From IMG/VR virus record IMGVR_UViG_3300013286_000001, positions 1 through 64,000 of that record: a stretch of 64,000 bases of DNA; one strand, given 5' to 3'. Under the pieces are notes generated by a model. That model did not search any database. It saw only the letters and a program-made list of their open reading frames with translations, and was not told the origin of the DNA. The position numbers and the translations under genes were made by a program. The DNA comes from a virus. This document shows, in pieces, positions 62,456 to 64,000 of the stretch. Position 1 is the stretch's first letter, and the number at the start of each line of letters is the position of its first letter.

Positions 62456-63420
62456 TATTCCTCCGGGAATTCAAGGGTAGCCGGTTGCTTTGTTAGCTTT
62501 TCATCAGCCCACAGTGGGTGCTCTCGGCCAAGGTCGTCGTTTTGGCGGAAGCCAGCCCAAATGCCATGTCGTGGTTTAACTTTTACGCCGTGCGCAAAGT
62601 GCTTAAATCGAGTAATGTCGCCTCGAGTTTCTTCACGATTTTCCCACGCCCACTTAGCTTGAGCATGAGTCATTGATCCACAACTAACACCAAACGTACC
62701 TTCATAGTCCGGATGGTAGCAAATGTACGCGCCCAACCGGCCAGAAGCTACAAGGTTTTCAGCGTGTGAAGAGCGGACATCACGACCAAGCTCGTTAGTG
62801 TAGGTTTTGTTTTCATTGTGCATTAGCTCTTCAAAATCAACAATGCGCGCTTCGCCATGGCTAAAGCGTTTGACCTTAAGCATTCCGCCTTCATTGGTAG
62901 TCGATCGGCCCATTTTATACTTGCCGTCAAGCGCGCGTGTTATAATGCCCTCGTAGCATAGCTCAATACACTCAGCTTCAAAGGCGTCAAGCTCTTCTTG
63001 GTTACGTATCAGGCGTTGCGGCAAAATGATAACATTTATATTGTCAGAATGAATGGCCGACAGCCGATCAGAGTAGCCTACGCCTTTTAAATCCCAACGG
63101 TCAAACACATACAGCTTAACGTCTGGTATACCTTTTTTAGACATAACGCCGGAAGACGTTTTCTGCATACAGTTTGGATCAGTAGGAGAGCCCACTACCA
63201 GTTCGCCATCAAGGCCTTCGCAATCAGCAAAGCGAGCTTGAGTATGGCTGTTTGGAATCAGCTTAAGCGTGCGCGATAGCAAACCGCTTCTCGTGCCAAG
63301 AGCCCGAATGCCATCAATCTTGGGCGATGCGAAGCACGGGAATTTTTGCTTGGCCGCATCAAACTTACCAGCAAGATTTGGCTTAAGGCCTGCGGGAGGG
63401 GGTATATTGAACAAGTCCAT
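62455..63420 (-). CDS. ATP-dependent DNA ligase
   Basis: 321 residues. Motif I SPKIDGIRAL with adenylated Lys34, motif III KLYVFDRWD, motif IV EGIITRAL-DGKYKMGRS, motif V GGMLKVKRF, then an OB-like end. Seals nicks in replicated DNA. A reverse CCCACAGTGGG copy lies near its end. Leads a minus-strand unit that includes the VRR-NUC nuclease. Confidence 0.92.
   Translation of the reverse strand: MDLFNIPPPAGLKPNLAGKFDAAKQKFPCFASPKIDGIRALGTRSGLLSRTLKLIPNSHTQARFADCEGLDGELVVGSPTDPNCMQKTSSGVMSKKGIPDVKLYVFDRWDLKGVGYSDRLSAIHSDNINVIILPQRLIRNQEELDAFEAECIELCYEGIITRALDGKYKMGRSTTNEGGMLKVKRFSHGEARIVDFEELMHNENKTYTNELGRDVRSSHAENLVASGRLGAYICYHPDYEGTFGVSCGSMTHAQAKWAWENREETRGDITRFKHFAHGVKVKPRHGIWAGFRQNDDLGREHPLWADEKLTKQPATLEFPEE
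62507..62520. repeat. Symmetric CCCACAGTGGG copy in the ligase gene
   Basis: CCCAC-A-GTGGG with T beyond, so it also reads as CCCACTGTGGG on the minus strand. Confidence 0.6.
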
Positions 63421-63435
63421 TTAACTCTCCGGAAA

Positions 63436-63463
63436 TAAGAAAGCGCCCCAGCAAGCTAGGCGC
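63436..63463 (-). terminator. Terminator upstream of the ligase gene
   Basis: Minus strand GCGCCTAGC/GCTGGGGCGC stem, then TTTCTTATTT. Ends the 145-residue gene. A TATAAT lies at 63463-63468 just before it, but no matching -35 box. Confidence 0.7.
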
Positions 63464-63483
63464 ATTATAACGCTGTGGGTTGA

Positions 63484-63921
63484 TCAGAAGCCAGAACCTT
63501 CAAGCTCTTTCAGCAAAGCTGCTACTTCTGGGTCGGTCTGAGCCATTACAGTATAAAGCTCCCGCTCTTCAAACTGACGACGCTTGGTTGCCAGTTGCGC
63601 TTTGACACGAGCCATATGCTCAGTGCGTTCTTGCACTTGCTTGGCAAAAGCTTCGTCGAACGAACCCCAAATGGATTTGGTTGCTTGGCCATGCACGTCA
63701 ATAACGTGGTCGCGCACAATACGCACGATTTTAAACGGAAACTCGCTGTTACCAGACGCTTGATAAACAGCTGCATACTGACCAGAACGAGCGCTTTCTG
63801 GGGCGAAATAGTGATATTCTTTTTGCCCTTGCTGCTCGCTAAAAACAACAGCAACAACTTGTACTTTGCCAATAGTATCAATGGCGATGGTTTTGGTTTC
63901 AGCAGCGTTTACTTCAGTCAT
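63484..63921 (-). CDS. Uncharacterised protein (145 residues)
   Basis: Start at 63921 chosen for the GGAGTAATATC ribosome site. Strand-rich first 75 residues (IGKVQVVAVVFSEQQGQKEY, FPFKIVRIVRDHVIDVHGQA), then a coiled-coil-like helix (VQERTEHMARVKAQLATKRR). Upstream lie two terminators. Not recognised; its form resembles abundant early phage proteins. Confidence 0.75.
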   Translation of the reverse strand: MTEVNAAETKTIAIDTIGKVQVVAVVFSEQQGQKEYHYFAPESARSGQYAAVYQASGNSEFPFKIVRIVRDHVIDVHGQATKSIWGSFDEAFAKQVQERTEHMARVKAQLATKRRQFEERELYTVMAQTDPEVAALLKELEGSGF

Positions 63922-63952
63922 GATATTACTCCATTTGTTCATTAGTAAGAAT

Positions 63953-63974
63953 AAAAAGTAGGGTTGTTCCCTAC
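63953..63974 (-). terminator. Terminator upstream of the 145-residue gene
   Basis: Minus strand GTAGGG/CCCTAC with a 5-nt loop, then TTTTTATTC. Confidence 0.75.
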
Positions 63975-63977
63975 CGA

Positions 63978-63997
63978 CAAAGCCCCAATTAAGGGGC
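63978..63997 (-). terminator. Second terminator at the right edge
   Basis: Minus strand GCCCC/GGGGC with a 6-nt loop, then TTTG. Tandem with the terminator at 63953. Confidence 0.6.
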
Positions 63998-64000
63998 CTT

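Noticed and set aside
1-64000. Temperate lifestyle genes, transposases or insertion sequences
   Set aside because: No integrase, excisionase, CI-like repressor or transposase motif was seen. The rest of the genome, outside the window, could still hold one.

Overview
The window reads as 64 kb from a strictly lytic, contractile-tailed double-stranded DNA phage (myovirus-type Caudoviricetes). Nearly every base is coding, genes overlap by ATGA or TAATG junctions, and a full head, tail-sheath, baseplate and lysis set is present. No integrase, repressor or host housekeeping gene was seen. A Pseudomonas-like gammaproteobacterial host is likely but not proven: two GC-richer blocks (about 26.98-28.44 kb and 58.0-61.04 kb) carry small genes and tail-tip genes of the kind common in Pseudomonas phages. 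The window is a fragment: the DNA polymerase gene runs off the left edge.

Layout. (1) 1-15.2 kb, minus strand: replication and nucleotide metabolism. It holds a family A DNA polymerase, a sliding-clamp-like protein, a thymidylate-synthase-fold enzyme with the dCMP-type active site, a MazG-like pyrophosphohydrolase, an SF2 helicase, a PD-(D/E)XK nuclease, a dCMP deaminase, a DUF669-type ssDNA-binding protein, tRNA-Ile(CAU) with a tRNA-like neighbour, a Sak4-like ATPase and a primase-helicase. (2) 15.2-16.1 kb: a non-coding divergent hub with 23 GCATC/GATGC repeats around an AT-rich core, the best origin candidate. (3) 16.2-32.3 kb, mostly plus strand: dozens of tiny early genes, several broken by one lesion each, plus a GHKL ATPase. 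(4) 32.4-61.0 kb, plus strand: terminase, portal, lysis cassette (holin, GH19 endolysin, Rz with embedded Rz1), capsid, neck, sheath, two tail-tube paralogues, three chaperone-like paralogues, tape measure, baseplate, tail fibre and SGNH hydrolase. A two-gene minus-strand island sits between terminase and portal. (5) 61.1-64 kb, minus strand: HTH protein, membrane protein, VRR-NUC nuclease, ATP-dependent DNA ligase and an unknown protein.

Regulation. About twenty promoters share TTTACW or TGTACA, 17-18 bp, then TATAAT-like -10 boxes, so host sigma-70 RNA polymerase probably reads much of the genome. Clear hairpin terminators separate units. A 12-bp near-palindrome, CCACTGTGGGTA, recurs on both strands, four times within 35 bp upstream of a promoter -35 box. 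A second operator-like palindrome, ACAATTGATTGT, overlaps the -35 boxes of two early promoters.

Most promising leads: the dCMP-specific thymidylate-synthase homologue next to the MazG-like enzyme (possible cytosine hypermodification), the repeat-rich origin, the dispersed CCACTGTGGGTA element, the tRNA-like structure, the duplicated tail-tube set and the cluster of freshly broken early genes. All calls come from reading the sequence; no database search was run.
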